Of a DNA stretch of 64,000 nucleotides, positions 33,974 to 45,405 are shown piece by piece. Origin of the DNA: Aurelia coerulea. Its lineage: Eukaryota; Cnidaria; Scyphozoa; Semaeostomeae; Ulmaridae. The position numbers were made by a program, and so were the translations under genes. Within the stretch, counting starts at the first letter, position 1; every line of letters starts with the position of its first letter. Under the pieces are notes generated by a model. That model made no database searches, was not told the origin of the DNA, and worked only from the letters and a program-made list of their open reading frames with translations. The stretch spans positions 10,998,001 to 11,062,000 of the forward strand of contig CM076954.1 of NCBI GenBank assembly GCA_039566865.1, in the 5' to 3' direction.

Positions 33974-34726
33974 ACTAGTGCCAGGAATTTTGCCAGAAGA
34001 TATTATCCCAGTTAAGAGAAAGAGTTTTTGTCATGGTCTGGAAGTTCATACCAATAAGGGCGAATTTTCTAACATTAACATGATGCAAAACGAATCAGCG
34101 ATTGCAGAGAACATGGAGTTCTCTCAAGCTGTAAAAGATGTTCAGCATTGTCGCCTATACCGGCCCGAGTTCCCATGTGAAACCGGTTCTAGTGTTCATC
34201 TTTATTTAATCCTTCATGAGTAACTCTTTGAAAAGAAGATGTCCCAAAACCAGTATGACGATCTTTATCGTTTTTTGCAAGCAAATAGGGATTGTCAAGA
34301 GAAGACATGCATTCTTATAAAAAAAGACGAGGGCAAAGCTGAACTTGTACTGTCTCACGGATGTTGGGCGTATTCTTTTGGACTTTTGAAGTCTCAGAAG
34401 TCTTCTGAAAACGGCAAACTTCGCAGAAAAAATTTCAGTTGTCAAAGAATGCGCGTTCTGAAAATGGTATAAATCGTAGAGATCGTAAGAATAAATGCCA
34501 AAATAATACCTATTCTGAAAACGGTCAAGTTTTCTTTCTTTTTTCAGTAATTCACTTTACGTGGGCTCAAAGTATTTCTCGACCACTCACTCCGCAAGTG
34601 TTGGAAGACTTCACTGAGAAAAATCCCAAAATGAGAATTTTGAAAAATGTGAGAGAGAGTTACGCAGTGCGCTGGGCCGAACAGAAGAGCAAAATTGGGT
34701 ATCTTTCATTGCAAGCCCACAAATAA
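33974..34726 (+). pseudogene. Unassigned coding-like frames downstream of the possible signal-anchor exon
   Basis: Three successive plus-strand frames have protein-like composition: 33974-34222, 34242-34472 (YDDLYRFLQANRDCQEK, LSHGCWAYSFG) and 34439-34726. Stops separate them, and a degenerate repeat TCTGAAAACGG / TCTGAAAATGG links the last two. No family is recognised. They could be exons or frameshifted remains of one gene. Confidence 0.25.
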
Positions 34727-34984
34727 TGTCTTGTTCTTTTCGTTCTGATCTCAATCAAAAACGAAAAGAAGATAAGATAGATGACCTTATTTCTGTGGGC
34801 GCTGCAAAAGATACCCAGTTTTCCTCTTTTTGTTTGTTTGCATTGGTTGAGTAAAATCAAGTTTCGAAAATTGGCAATTTCAGGTAGGCACTGAGGGAAA
34901 TTCATTTTTACGCATTTTAAACAACAGCATGTTTCAACCCCAGACAAAGCGAGTTCTTCCTGAGGGGTACTTCGGGAGGTCCCA

Positions 34985-35100
34985 ATACTACGATACCGCA
35001 CGAAAAAGACATCAAATACCGCAATACCGCACCAAAAAATAGCAAAATACCGCAAACGCTAGAAAACTAAAAACAACGCTGTTAATACCGTATACCGGTC
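34985..35100 (+). repeat. Degenerate ATACCGCA tandem repeat
   Basis: The octamer ATACCGCA recurs about five times with A-rich spacers, ending ATACCGTATACCGG. No coding sense. Confidence 0.55.
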
Positions 35101-35269
35101 TGTAGCAGTTTGATTCCGACCTAAATTCCTTCATCAAAATTTGTAGTTTGGTCTATCAGATCGTAGTTAGATGCTTTACAGAGACAAGTGTGACGTGAGA
35201 ACGATGGGAAAAGTTTCATTAATGTGCTTTCAGTAAAACTGCATTGATGGCAGAAATTATGAATATGTA

Positions 35270-35801
35270 CAGAGTGTCCCAAGAAGTACTCCTGTTTAAA
35301 AAAAGCACCAAAAATTGATTATCAAACCTTTGATAAAATTTTCTTTTCGACTTGTTTTTTCAAAAACCCAACAATATTTATGGATGCTAAATTGTTTGCT
35401 TTTGATGCAACAAGGTAGAAAAATTGCACGCTGGAAAACCTTATTTTGAGCTATACTTTTTAAGCAAAATACTCAATCTTGCCTAACAGTCAAAATTTCA
35501 GATTTTTCCTCGTCATCGAAGTCTCCAGTGATAGTGCGCATTTCATTCGGTCATTTAGAACCAAACTAGAAGCCTTTTATGCAAAAATAAATTGATCTGG
35601 CAAGCATAAATGCTTTTTTGCAGTATGATTCAAAACCTGGTAGCCCTAAAAAAAGAGCTAAATTTGCTCTCAAGGTCAGCTTATGTCTTGGAAAATAATT
35701 TGGTCCTAGATCTACTTGGCAAAAAAAGAAAATTGAAGATCGGTCATGTAATCAAATTTTGGTGATTTTTCAAACGGGCTTACTTTTTTTGGGACACCCG
35801 G
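35270..35801. mobile_element. Mariner-like MITE, GGGTGTCC termini, copy 2
   Basis: TA (35268-35269 and 35802-35803) flanks CAGAGTGTCCCAAGAAGT on the left and the inverted CCGGGTGTCCCAAAAAAAGT on the right. Its right half is homologous to 22541-22750. No transposase frame. Confidence 0.7.
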
Positions 35802-36483
35802 TAGAACATATCCACTATGATCCAGAATCACATAATTAAGGAAGAAATAGGACAAAATGAAGTTATCGCAATGGCTTAACAAAGCATTGATACTTAAAGG
35901 ATACTATTTGACCATTTCAGAAAAAAAATTTCATCAAATTCGGAGCTCTGAGTCCGAAGATATTCGCATTCAAAGTTTTGTGAAATTGACAACACTCAAT
36001 TCCATGGCTTTTCCTTTCAAATTCTAAACAACAACAACGCAAACATACCACTTCCTTTTTTACTATCTCCACCTAGCAATGTCCGATTTTCAAAATTATT
36101 TTTCTATTTCATAGATCTGTATTTCTGGTTATGCTATAGAGCAGAGAAAACGATTTAACTGCCCTGATTACCTATTTTTAAGGTGGTTATCTAACTTATT
36201 GTTTTTACACAAATCAACACAAAAAATATCAATTTTTTAACTTTAGAGCTAAAAGTAAAAAATTGCATCATATTACATCTAGCAAACTTTGATTTTCCCA
36301 AACTGCAACATTTTGTGAAGCCACTCCTAAAAGGGCTTGTGCAAACTCGTGCAGGGGGCCCGGTAAACTTTTTTTAAAAATATCAGCTTTTTCAATAAAT
36401 TTCAATATAATGGAATGAAGGAATAACATGTTGAAATAAGCCTTCACGTGTTTTGGTTGATTTACAATAGATTACAAAACAAT

Positions 36484-37427
36484 TCTACAAAAGATAGGTT
36501 GGCTTAACAATCTTACATCTCCTCCACAGAGACCTTTCTTTGAATGCTCTGGTAGTATAATACCAGTCATCTACATCCTCATCCTAACCACAACAACAAT
36601 CCTCTGTACTGTAGAGCGTCTCGCTATATCCCTGGTCATCGATTGTCTAAATATCAAGCTAAAAAAGTGGAGAAATATTAAAGAAATCTGGTTGCTGCAT
36701 AATAAGTACAGTGAATCAATCAGTGCTTCCCCTTCATTCATTGCATGGAACATTGTTGGACTTGTCGCTTTCTCTTCAGCACTGTGTCTCTTACTTCTGC
36801 CACAGCTGGTGCGGATGTTATTAGCATCCTAACAAATATATCATTAATATTGTTCTCCACTGAGTTTTTCCTGGCTCAACAACCTGCTCCACTGCGGATA
36901 TTTTTCACATGCTTGTTCCAAGCCTCAACAGCACTCTCTGACCAAACTGCTATCGGACCTCCTTCCGGTGATTTCAAACAGCTCCCAGTTATGCGCAATC
37001 ATCTGGTGGACTGAATGTGTATGTGTAATTCTCACCCAAGGAAAGTGGAGAGCAATATTAATGATATATTTGTTAGGATGCTACAAACATCTGCACCAGC
37101 TGTGGCAAAAGTAACTGAGACACAGTGCTGAAGAGAAAGCGACAAAGTCCAACAATGTTCCATGCAATGAATGAAGAGGAAGCACTGATTGACTCACTGT
37201 ATGCTGATTAATGTAGAAACCGGATTTCTTTAATATTTCTCCACTCCCTTAGCTTGATTTTTAGACAATCGATGAACAGGGACATAGCTAGACGTTTGAC
37301 AGTACAGAGGATTGTTGTTGTGGTTAGGATGAGGATGTAGATGACTGGCATTATACTGCAAAAATAATAAAAGAAAGGCCTCTGCGGAGGAGATGTAGGA
37401 TTGTTAAGCTAACTTATCTTTTGTAGA
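36484..37427. mobile_element. 944-bp inverted-repeat element inside the left arm
   Basis: The ends TCTACAAAAGATAGGTT and the inverted TCTACAAAAGATAAGTT continue for more than 300 bp on each side with a short centre (about 36860-37040). The right arm near 42875-42890 keeps the empty site (ACAATAGACCC in inverse). Comparison shows at most a 2-bp AT duplication, so the insertion mechanism is unusual or the edges are eroded. Confidence 0.75.
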
Positions 37428-37727
37428 ATAGACCCATTCACAGTAAATCGAACAGGGGATTCGAATCGAGTTTTCGAGACCACGCCGCGTGAAATTTTCG
37501 ATTTCAATATATTTTTTGTTATCGCTACATTTTGCAAGATTTCTTTGCGTAAACAAATTGGAATGCAATGAAAACTTAACTGGACCTACCTGAGCATCCA
37601 GGCTACGGATCTTTTGTTTCCATTCTTCCTAAACTTTCTCAGAAGTGACGAGGAACCTTTGCAAACACCAACGACTCTTTGCTCCTTTTACAAAACCGCC
37701 GCCTAGGCCCAGCGACCGCCCCAAACC

Positions 37728-38045
37728 CTATCGGCCATAAATTCCGTCCAGATGTAGCCACCCACTTGATTTCCAAAATGAAGAGTCTTTATACAGCCAT
37801 GATGATCCTCTGAAATTTCCACGCTTCCATCTCTCTTCACTTTTGCAGAATTTCCCCTTGATTTCACTCTTTCCGTGTTTCCAAGTAGGCTCTCGGTCAG
37901 AAGCCGGTGAAAGAGAAGTTGGGTTGTAGGAAGGGTTTGCAAAATCCCTTTGAACAGGGACGGGGGAACACACGGGGGTCAATAGGTTACTCAACGAATT
38001 TAGCTGAACATTTCCTGCCAAATTTAAACTCGTTTTCCAAGTCAT
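37728..38045 (-). CDS. Hypothetical 105-codon frame, duplicated at 42280-42579
   Basis: I do not recognise this. The frame starts MTWKTSLNLAGN and ends WLHLDGIYGR. The second copy, at 42280-42579 on the plus strand, ends at the same stop and shares PTSLSPASDREPTWKHGKSE. Changes between the copies mostly alter the amino acid and conservation continues past the stop, so selection on a protein is not indicated. Both copies are carried by the inverted repeat arms. It is most likely a fortuitous or decayed frame. Confidence 0.25.
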   Translation of the reverse strand: MTWKTSLNLAGNVQLNSLSNLLTPVCSPVPVQRDFANPSYNPTSLSPASDREPTWKHGKSEIKGKFCKSEERWKRGNFRGSSWLYKDSSFWKSSGWLHLDGIYGR

Positions 38046-38050
38046 CAGCT

Positions 38051-38614
38051 GTATAGATATTGTCTATGTATATGTTATCGGCAGTTAACGATGTTTGCAA
38101 TGATTTTCGTGTTTTTCATAAAGTTGTCATACAAACTGTGATAAAATGCTGATGTTTTTTACTTTATACTGGCCAACATAATCAGCCAGTGTGTCAAATG
38201 TTGGGGATTGTTTCAGTTAAAAAGCATTGTTTGTTTCTATCGTTTTCGAACAAAAGATCTTTGTTCTAGCCAACATGGGGGGGGGGGCGATCGAACCCCC
38301 TTGCCCCCCATGTGTCCGCCACTGTAATCAGCTTCAAATGCCCTTTTCTCCATCCATTAGCTTTCAATGGGTGAGCCAGTCTAAAACTTTCCAAAATATT
38401 ATTTTATTCTTTTGAAACAGCTTTCTGAGAGACATCATTTTTTGTTGGTTTTCTATTTTTCTCGTAAATTACGGACGGGTCAGTAATTCTTACTGGGGAG
38501 GGGGTGGAGGACATTTGCAAACATTTGGTGGAATTTTCGTAGCTCCTCTCTGATTTTCCTGAAAATGTTTGTACCCCCTCAAATATTGGAGAAAATATTG
38601 TCAGCCCTCCTCCA
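38051..38614. other. Non-coding; hAT-like end at about 38310-38325
   Basis: A G-run and C-run pair near 38278-38310 is followed by GTCCGCCACTG, the common right end of hAT-type repeats. The left end was not located. No gene seen. Confidence 0.35.
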
Positions 38615-39016
38615 AGCAAGAGTGTTAGGACACGGATATTTTAATTGCGTATTTATTTACCTTGTTTTGATCTTCGTCTTGTTTTCTTGTCTTGTTTCTT
38701 CTCTGTTCTGTTTCCTCTTGATGATGTAAATGCCTCGTGTTATTTGAATATATCTTCCTTGTATTCCTGTGTCTTAGCGCGCCTTCGTAGAAGAAAGATT
38801 TTTAAACCACAATGCCCATTGTGGTTTAAAAATCTTTCTTCTACGAAGGCGCGCTAAGACACAGGAATACAAGGAAGATATATTCAAATAACATGAGGCA
38901 TTTACATCATCAAGAGGAAACAGAACAGAGAAGAAACAAGACAAGAAAACAAGACGAAGATCAAAACAAGGTAAATAAATACGCAATTAAAATTTCCGTG
39001 TCCTAACACCCTTGCT
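38615..39016. repeat. 402-bp near-perfect palindrome with virtually no loop
   Basis: The arms run from AGCAAGAGTGTTAGGACACG to its inverse CCGTGTCCTAACACCCTTGCT and meet at 38815/38816 around CCACAATGCCCATTGTGG. Only a few mismatches separate two arms of about 200 bp, so an identical 70-codon frame is seen on each strand. Any transcript would form a long double-stranded hairpin. Confidence 0.9.
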
Positions 39017-39039
39017 CCAAGTACATGCATGTATGGTAA

Positions 39040-39420
39040 TAGTACTACAAGTATTTTTATATAAGAAATTTCCCATAACAAACTCAATTCTCAGACAGCC
39101 AAAAATTAAGAAACTCCAGCACTGGGAGATTTTTTCTTGATAAAGGAAATCGTTAACCTATTTTTACCTTACTTTTAAGTCGTTTCCTGTATCATATTAC
39201 TCATAGGGTACTTAAGTATTGTCTAAACATGGGAAAGGCTTAAAAAACCTTGTCTTGAAATGTTCACGAGGGCACAGGTAGTGAACATAAAGATTGTTGT
39301 GGAACCTCTAACTAAGAAACTCGTAAGAAACTCTGAGTACTGAAAATTTGATAATTTTAAGAAACTTTCAGAACTGGGCCAAATTCTTTGCTTCTTATAA
39401 AAAAGATACGTGTACACTGT
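39040..39420. mobile_element. TATAAGAAAC-type MITE, partial copy
   Basis: This is collinear with 3706-4050: TAAGAAACTCCAG, CTGGGA, GTTTCCTGTA, GTACTTAAG, GGAAAGGCTTAA, AACTCGTAAGAAACTC, GATAATTTTAAGAA. The right end is missing or diverged. Confidence 0.6.
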
Positions 39421-39811
39421 CTTGATTTCAATTGCACAAAGATATAAATCGTCACCGCTGTTGGTAGAATGTGATCTCAAATGTGATGCGAAAAGAGCAG
39501 GCAGTTTGCATTTAACAATTATGGATGAACTGGTGTCAGATAGAAGTGAACTTACTTCCTGATGAAGTAAAGTACAACCAAAAACCATGTAGAGTAAAAC
39601 TGATTTTGGCCATGGAACTACGATTATTTTCTAAAATAATGCAAACTAGATATCATGTGAAAGAGCTGAGCGAGCGGAACTTGATTCTTGCAAGCATTGT
39701 AAAATGTTGTGGGAGGGGGAGGTTTAGTCCCTTGGTGATTTTACGAAATTTTTTGCTTCACAAATACTCCAAACCTCCTATACATCAATCGACAGTGCAT
39801 GTCTTTACAAA
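39421..39811. other. Non-coding spacer
   Basis: No recognisable protein or repeat boundary was found before the hAT-like element at 39812. Confidence 0.3.
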
Positions 39812-41124
39812 CAGTGGCGGCTGGTGCTATAGGGCACTTGGGGCAGTGCCCCACCAGCAAATCTCAAAGAAAAGTAAAAAATTATCACAAAATCAACAAA
39901 CAATTTTGTGTTTGATTCGAATAAAACATCGGCACTGTATTGGTACTTGTTGTGTGAGCCCACAAAGGTGTGGGCGTGGCATCGTTGTTTCTATTGATAA
40001 GTGACGTCTAATGTCTATCGATATTGATAGAATCGGCTTCTCTTTGAGGTTATCAGAGACGCTGCGATTTCTTTGACCTACTTTCTCTTTGTTTCCGTGT
40101 TTCTGGGCAAAATTTTTTCTGCCCCTCTCAGATCCTTATTGTCATGCGCACTACAGTGTTTTCGTGGTTTTCGTCATTCCATGAAGTTAGCTGATTGGTC
40201 AATTTTCGCAAAATATGGGCAGAAATCAATTTGCCCTCCCCACTCAACAACAGCAACATCCATCGGTGCTTCAAACATTTCGTAGTTTCGTAGGCCTGTT
40301 GTTGTCAAAGAACGATCGAAATGTGATAGACAAAGAGTAGACAAAGTCACGAAGAGAAATTAGAAGTAAAACGTTTGGGCCAGCAGATTGCCCAGAATTT
40401 CAGTTGAAGTAATCATCGCATAGATTTACAAGGAGCTCGTATTCAAGGTAAGACTAAGACTGGCTTACAGGTTGCAGCGAGTTTTTGGAGGGCCTACTGT
40501 TTCCTATCCTTTTCATTTGTTTGTTTGTTTGTTAACTTATTTTACATCGATTATCTACATCTAGCTTACTATATACAATTTTATATGTACAAGCAAACTA
40601 ATCCAAATCGATAAACAAACTAAATGGATAAATTAATTCTATTATTAGATAAATATACATGAATAAATATTTTTACAGTGTTTTACTAATTAATTGGAAT
40701 ACACAAAAATCCTTGCCTCTTTGCTTGTTATGTTGGCGAGTCTCAACCAGAAAAAACTTAGACAAAGTACGGTGCTTGCGACTGATGAACTGATGTCTAT
40801 TTTGTTGCGATTTAAAATGTTTGTTGCATTCTTCAGAGAGAAATAGCACTTTTTACAAAATTTGAGATCAAAACAAAGGAAGGCAAGGAAATATCTTTCG
40901 AGGTATTCTGCCGTAAGTAAGCAAACACTGAATTGCAGAATGAAAACTAGGTATGCCAAGTTTCTACAGAAAGTTTCTAGAAAATGTATCGAAAAGGGCG
41001 TTGCCAGCATTTTCCGAGCGTTTGAAGGGCGTGGTCACTAAAAAATTTCTGGGGGCTACGCCCCCAGACCCCCGCCTCTTCCCAAGTTCGCCCCACCAAG
41101 TATTTTCCTCACCAGCCGCCACTG
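39812..41124. mobile_element. hAT-like non-autonomous element
   Basis: The terminal repeats CAGTGGCGGCTGGTG and the inverse CACCAGCCGCCACTG match typical hAT ends. A G/C-rich patch near each end (AGTGCCCCACC; GGGGGCTACGCCCCCAGACC) follows the pattern seen in related repeats. The flanks share CAAA only, so an 8-bp duplication is not visible. No transposase was recognised. Confidence 0.6.
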
Positions 41125-41674
41125 CAAACAGAATATGAAGTTAGTTAGATCTTGCATAAAGTGACTAGTTTGACTGTTGCCTGCCACCAAATACACTGTG
41201 GTCAGTTTTTTGCTCCTGTACTCCGCCTGTACATTCTAAAATTTGACAGAAATAACCACGACCAGGGGCTACTCTGGAAGTCACTGTTTCATAAGGAACG
41301 ACTTTTACCGTATTCTACTTGTAGATTCCTAATCGCAAGGCATCACAGTTTCATAGGATGCTAAATATGTTTCACAAGAAAGATAAACAGAAAACTTCAA
41401 ATAATTTTCAAGGGACTGAACCCGCCTTTGAAAGATTCAAATTCCGCTCTCAAATATGTTTTAGATTATACCGAGCATGCAGTGTTTTGCAATATAATGA
41501 TACATTAAAATCGAAAACTTTTCGACGGAAAAGTTTCGGAGAAACAATTTTGGACAACAAACTTTTGGACGCTTTTTTGGGAATTTCGTACAATTAAATT
41601 TTCGGACAAAATTTTGTCCGAAAGTTTGATCGTGCGAAAGTTTTCGATTTTAATGTAGTTCCATGACCAAAAAC

Positions 41675-41815
41675 CATGTTACTTTTTTTTAAATACATTC
41701 TGCTAAAAATTTACAATACATATTTACTTAATTACTATACTTACAATCTACTCTACTCTACTACAAGGACAAGACCACGGGGAGCAATTACTATGTCTTC
41801 TCACGTGGCTATTTA
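41675..41815. repeat. Dispersed repeat, second copy of 25800-25946
   Basis: T-run, ACATTCTGCTAAAAA, CAATACATATTTACTTAATT and GGACAAGACCACGGGGAGCA occur in the same order as at 25820-25920. Probably a LINE 3' end, tail to the left. Confidence 0.5.
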
Positions 41816-42239
41816 GATAAAGAAAAAAAAATCGAAAAAAGACACCATTTTACTCTTCATAGTTTTGGTAGTACTTTAGCTTTTTAGAACTCTACAGGAC
41901 TTACAGTATCTCAAACTATTTTCATGCCCCCTCCTCCAAATGTGCGTTACTTTTCCTCCCCCCTCCCAGAAGTCTTCCACGCCCTCCAAAAAATAATGAC
42001 CGGTCCCTTACTAAAGGCTCTTGCAGCTCCACGTTTTTTCATAAGAATCCTGGATCAGCACTTAGTATTAAAAGTTTCTTAATTTCGCACGAAATTTCGA
42101 TATTTTAGTAGTAAAAAAAAGTTTTTACACTAGTTTCTAATTTTTGGGGTCTAAAATTGCGTTATAGTTCAAAATTGAGCCTTCTTATCGAAAAGTTACC
42201 TTTTTTGCAGTCAAAACTTGATATTTATAAACGCAATGC

Positions 42240-43850
42240 CATACGAATAAGATATAAACAATATAAACAGCTGATAACTTGGAGAACAAGACTAAATTTG
42301 ACGGGAAATGCTCAGCTAGATTTGTTGAGTAATATAGCGACCCCCCTCTCTGTTCAAAAGGATTTTACCAACATTTCCTACAAGCCAACTTCTCTGTCAC
42401 CGGCCTCTGACCGCGAGCCTACTTGGAAACACGGAAAGAGTGAAATCAAGGGGAAATTCTGCAAAAGTGAAGTGAGATGGAAGTGTGGAAATTTCAGAGG
42501 ATCATCATGGATGTATAAAGACTCTTCAGTTTGGAAATCAAGTGGGTGGCTACATCTGGACGGAATTTATGGCCGATAGGGTTTGGGGCGGTCGCTGGGC
42601 CTAGGCGGCGGTTTTGTAAAAGGAGCAAAGAGTCGTTGGTGTTTGCGAAAGTTCCTCGTCACTTCTGAGAAAGTTTAGGAAGAATGGAAACAAAAGATCC
42701 GTAGCCTGGATGCTCAGGTAGGTCCAGTTAAGTTTTCATTGCATTCCAATTTGTTTACGCAAAGAAATCTTGCAAAATGTAGCGATAACAAAAAAAATAT
42801 TGAAATCGAAAATTTCACGCCGCGTGGTCTCGAAAACTCGATTCGAATCCACTGTTCGATTTACTGTGAATGGGTCTATTGTTTTGTAATTTACTGGAAA
42901 TCAACCAAAACACATCTCATAGATCAGTAGGTGACCACGTGAAGGCTTATTTTCAACATGTTATTCCTTCATTCCATTATATTGAAATTTACTGAGAAAA
43001 GCTGATATTTTTAAAAAGAGTTTACCGGCCCCCCTGCATGAGTTTGCACAAGCCCTTTTAGGAGTGGCTTCACAAAATGTTGCAGTTTGGGAAAATCAAA
43101 GTTTGCTAGATGCAATATGATGCAATTTTTTAATTTTCAGCACTAAAGTTAAAAAATTGATATTTTTGGTGTTGATTTGTGTAAAAACACTAAGTTAGAT
43201 AACCTCCTTAAAAATAGGTAATCAGGGCAGTTAAATCGTTTTCTCTGCTTCATGGGGGCTTCATAGCATAACCAGAATAGCCTAGGGGTCTGGAACACAG
43301 GCTAAACCAGAAGCACAGATCTATGAAATAAAACAGTAATTTTGAAAATCTGACATTGCCAGATGGAGATATTAGAAAAGGAAGTTGTATATTTGCGTTG
43401 TTGTTGTTTAGAATTTGACAGGAAATGCTATGAAATTGAGTGTTGTCAATTTCATCAAACTTTGAATGCGAATATCTTCCGACTCAGAGCTCTGAATTTG
43501 ATGATTTCTTTCCTGAAACGGTCAAATTGTATTCTTTAAGTATCAATGTGTTTTGTAAAAGCTTTTATGACGCTATAAAAGATAATGGCAGACATTTAAT
43601 CATTTGTCACGAGACAGCGTAGCGTGCGGAGCTCATGAACGCGCTGTTTCTTTTGATGTCTCCTCCATTTCCAGCCATAACACCACTAGTTCTCGCCTTG
43701 GTTCATCCGTTCACAAAGCCGGTGATTGTCGAATGAGCAAAACGAGGCTGCCGGTCTTTACATAGCGACATAAAAGCTTTAAGCCATTGCGATAACTTCA
43801 TGTTTTCCAATTTCTTCCGGCCTGGATCACAGTGAGGGGAACTTCAGACA
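42240..43850. repeat. Right arm of the large imperfect inverted repeat
   Basis: Inverse partner of 35812-38050. It is interrupted by the 206-bp MITE at 43566-43771, which the left arm lacks, and itself lacks the 944-bp element found in the left arm. The two insertions therefore postdate the inverted duplication. Confidence 0.75.
43566..43771. mobile_element. 206-bp MITE with 9-bp target duplication
   Basis: The flanks duplicate AAAAGCTTT (43557-43565 and 43772-43780). The ends TATGACGCTAT and inverse TATGTCGCTATG are short terminal repeats. The left arm of the surrounding inverted repeat, near 35880, provides the empty site. A 9-bp duplication suggests a Mutator-type transposase. Confidence 0.75.
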
Positions 43851-43893
43851 AAAGAAAAGATTTGGAGGCTATGTTGCCAATCACATGACATAC

Positions 43894-44771
43894 GACTTCT
43901 GTAAAATGCGGGTCCGCAGGTCCGATAAAATGCGGGTCTGCGGATCTCTTTGAATGTAGGTCCCGCGGCCACATACAAACGGCCGCTGTATGCGGCAAGG
44001 AGCCCTTTGTTCAGAACGAAGCGATAGAGCCCAGAGCAATTCATCATCGCTGCAACTGAAACCCATATCGATGGGATTGAATGGTGACGCAGATCGTCAC
44101 AAAGGTCACAAAGAGAAGAATACATTGTGAAATCGTACCTGATCAATGAAAAGATCCTGAGTCATAGCTTCCAAAGAATTTCAATTCCAATACAAATATG
44201 GGAGAACTTTGTACTTTGGAGGGGATCCCTTCACATGGGGAAGTCCCAGTGCATCGCTCGATACTTTTTACACGGCTAACAATGAATAGTATCTGCACGG
44301 TATTCAACGAAAAAAATGAAATAACGAAATAGCAAAATAACGAAATAGCGATATAGTGAAATAACGAAAAAGATGGCCTTTAAGATTTTGACACAGAGAA
44401 GATCACCAAATTTTCGTAATGCTGAGCATTGGAAAACTTGTTTATTTTTTCTAGGAATCCGAAGGGTACTTCCGCTTGCTCGTTTATCTTTATAAATTAT
44501 AACTTGCTTAATTTGATTGGGAATAAACAAAGACATAGTTTGATGAAAATGTTTGCAGCCTATTCATTAGGCTTTTTTATCGATTTTTTCTGGAGTCTGG
44601 AACAAAGGCTAGGTTAAACGCAAGCATTCGAGGATGAAAAAAGGAAGTGGGCGTAAGCCTCGCAAGACCCGTCGACCGCTGTAGCGCGCCTTACACAACG
44701 AGACCCGCCACCACATTTGGAGTGGGACCTGCATTTTATCGGACCTGCGGACCCGCATTTTACAGAAGCCG
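43894..44771. mobile_element. 878-bp TIR element with 10-bp duplication CATGACATAC
   Basis: Flanking repeats lie at 43884-43893 and 44772-44781. Terminal repeats share CTTCTGTAAAATGCGGGTCC and continue through GCAGGTCCGATAAAATGC. Inside is a short tandem stretch of AACGAAATAGC-like units (about 44280-44370). No transposase was recognised. Confidence 0.75.
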
Positions 44772-44781
44772 CATGACATAC

Positions 44782-45405
44782 ATGAGATTTCAGGGGATTT
44801 CCGGTTGACCCGCTCTGTCAAGGGTATCAAGGGTCAAGGTCCACTGTGCTGTGAATGTATAGTATTGAAAAGGTGAGGTGAGAGGCGAGTGTTGAGGCCG
44901 TGTGGCAGCTATTTCCATGGTAGCAACCCTCCCCTTTTGAAACGAAAGCTTTCGTACAAAGTAGCGGATTTCAGTATAGGCCGTGCGAGAGTTATGTCGA
45001 GGGGTGTATCACTCTTCCGAAGAGGTGTACGAGATTTTTTAAAACATTAGGGATTTTTAGGGATTTTTCACGGATTTTCTTGAAAAAAAAAGGATTTTTG
45101 CCAATGGAGTACGAGATTTTTGCAGAGTGATACGTCCCTCGAGTTATGTTTCAATGTATGTAGCGTGGCAAGTCCTGTTCGCGTTGCAGGTCTTACTAGT
45201 ACGTCGCCACGCCACAAATGTATCCTTCTTTGCCTAATCTAAATCACAAGGAAGGCCATGAAAAGGAAGCCTATATATAGCCGTGAATTAAATATATTGT
45301 ACGTCAAGGTCACAGAAAAAGATTCAGCTATTGTGTGGTGTAATACCTACCAGCGTTGTGGGCAGTGTTTGAGCCACAAACAACTGCTGAAGGGTCTGAG
45401 TAGAG
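44782..45405. other. Non-coding stretch
   Basis: A run of GATTTTT-type phrases (about 45028-45120, for example GGGATTTTTAGGGATTTTT) is the only visible structure. No gene is supported. Confidence 0.3.

Larger units (their letters stand above)
35812..38050. repeat. Left arm of a large imperfect inverted repeat
   Basis: This pairs with 42240-43850. Shared landmarks in inverse order include TTATCGCAATGGCTTAA, GAATATCTTCCGACTCAGAG-type sequence, AAGCCCTTTTAGGAGTGGCT and the 105-codon frame at 37728-38045. The arm contains a separate insertion at 36484-37427 that is absent from the right arm. Loop sequence between the arms is about 4.2 kb. Confidence 0.75.

Noticed and set aside
38645..38986. Two identical 70-codon proteins on opposite strands
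   Set aside because: They arise from the palindrome; no independent coding evidence.
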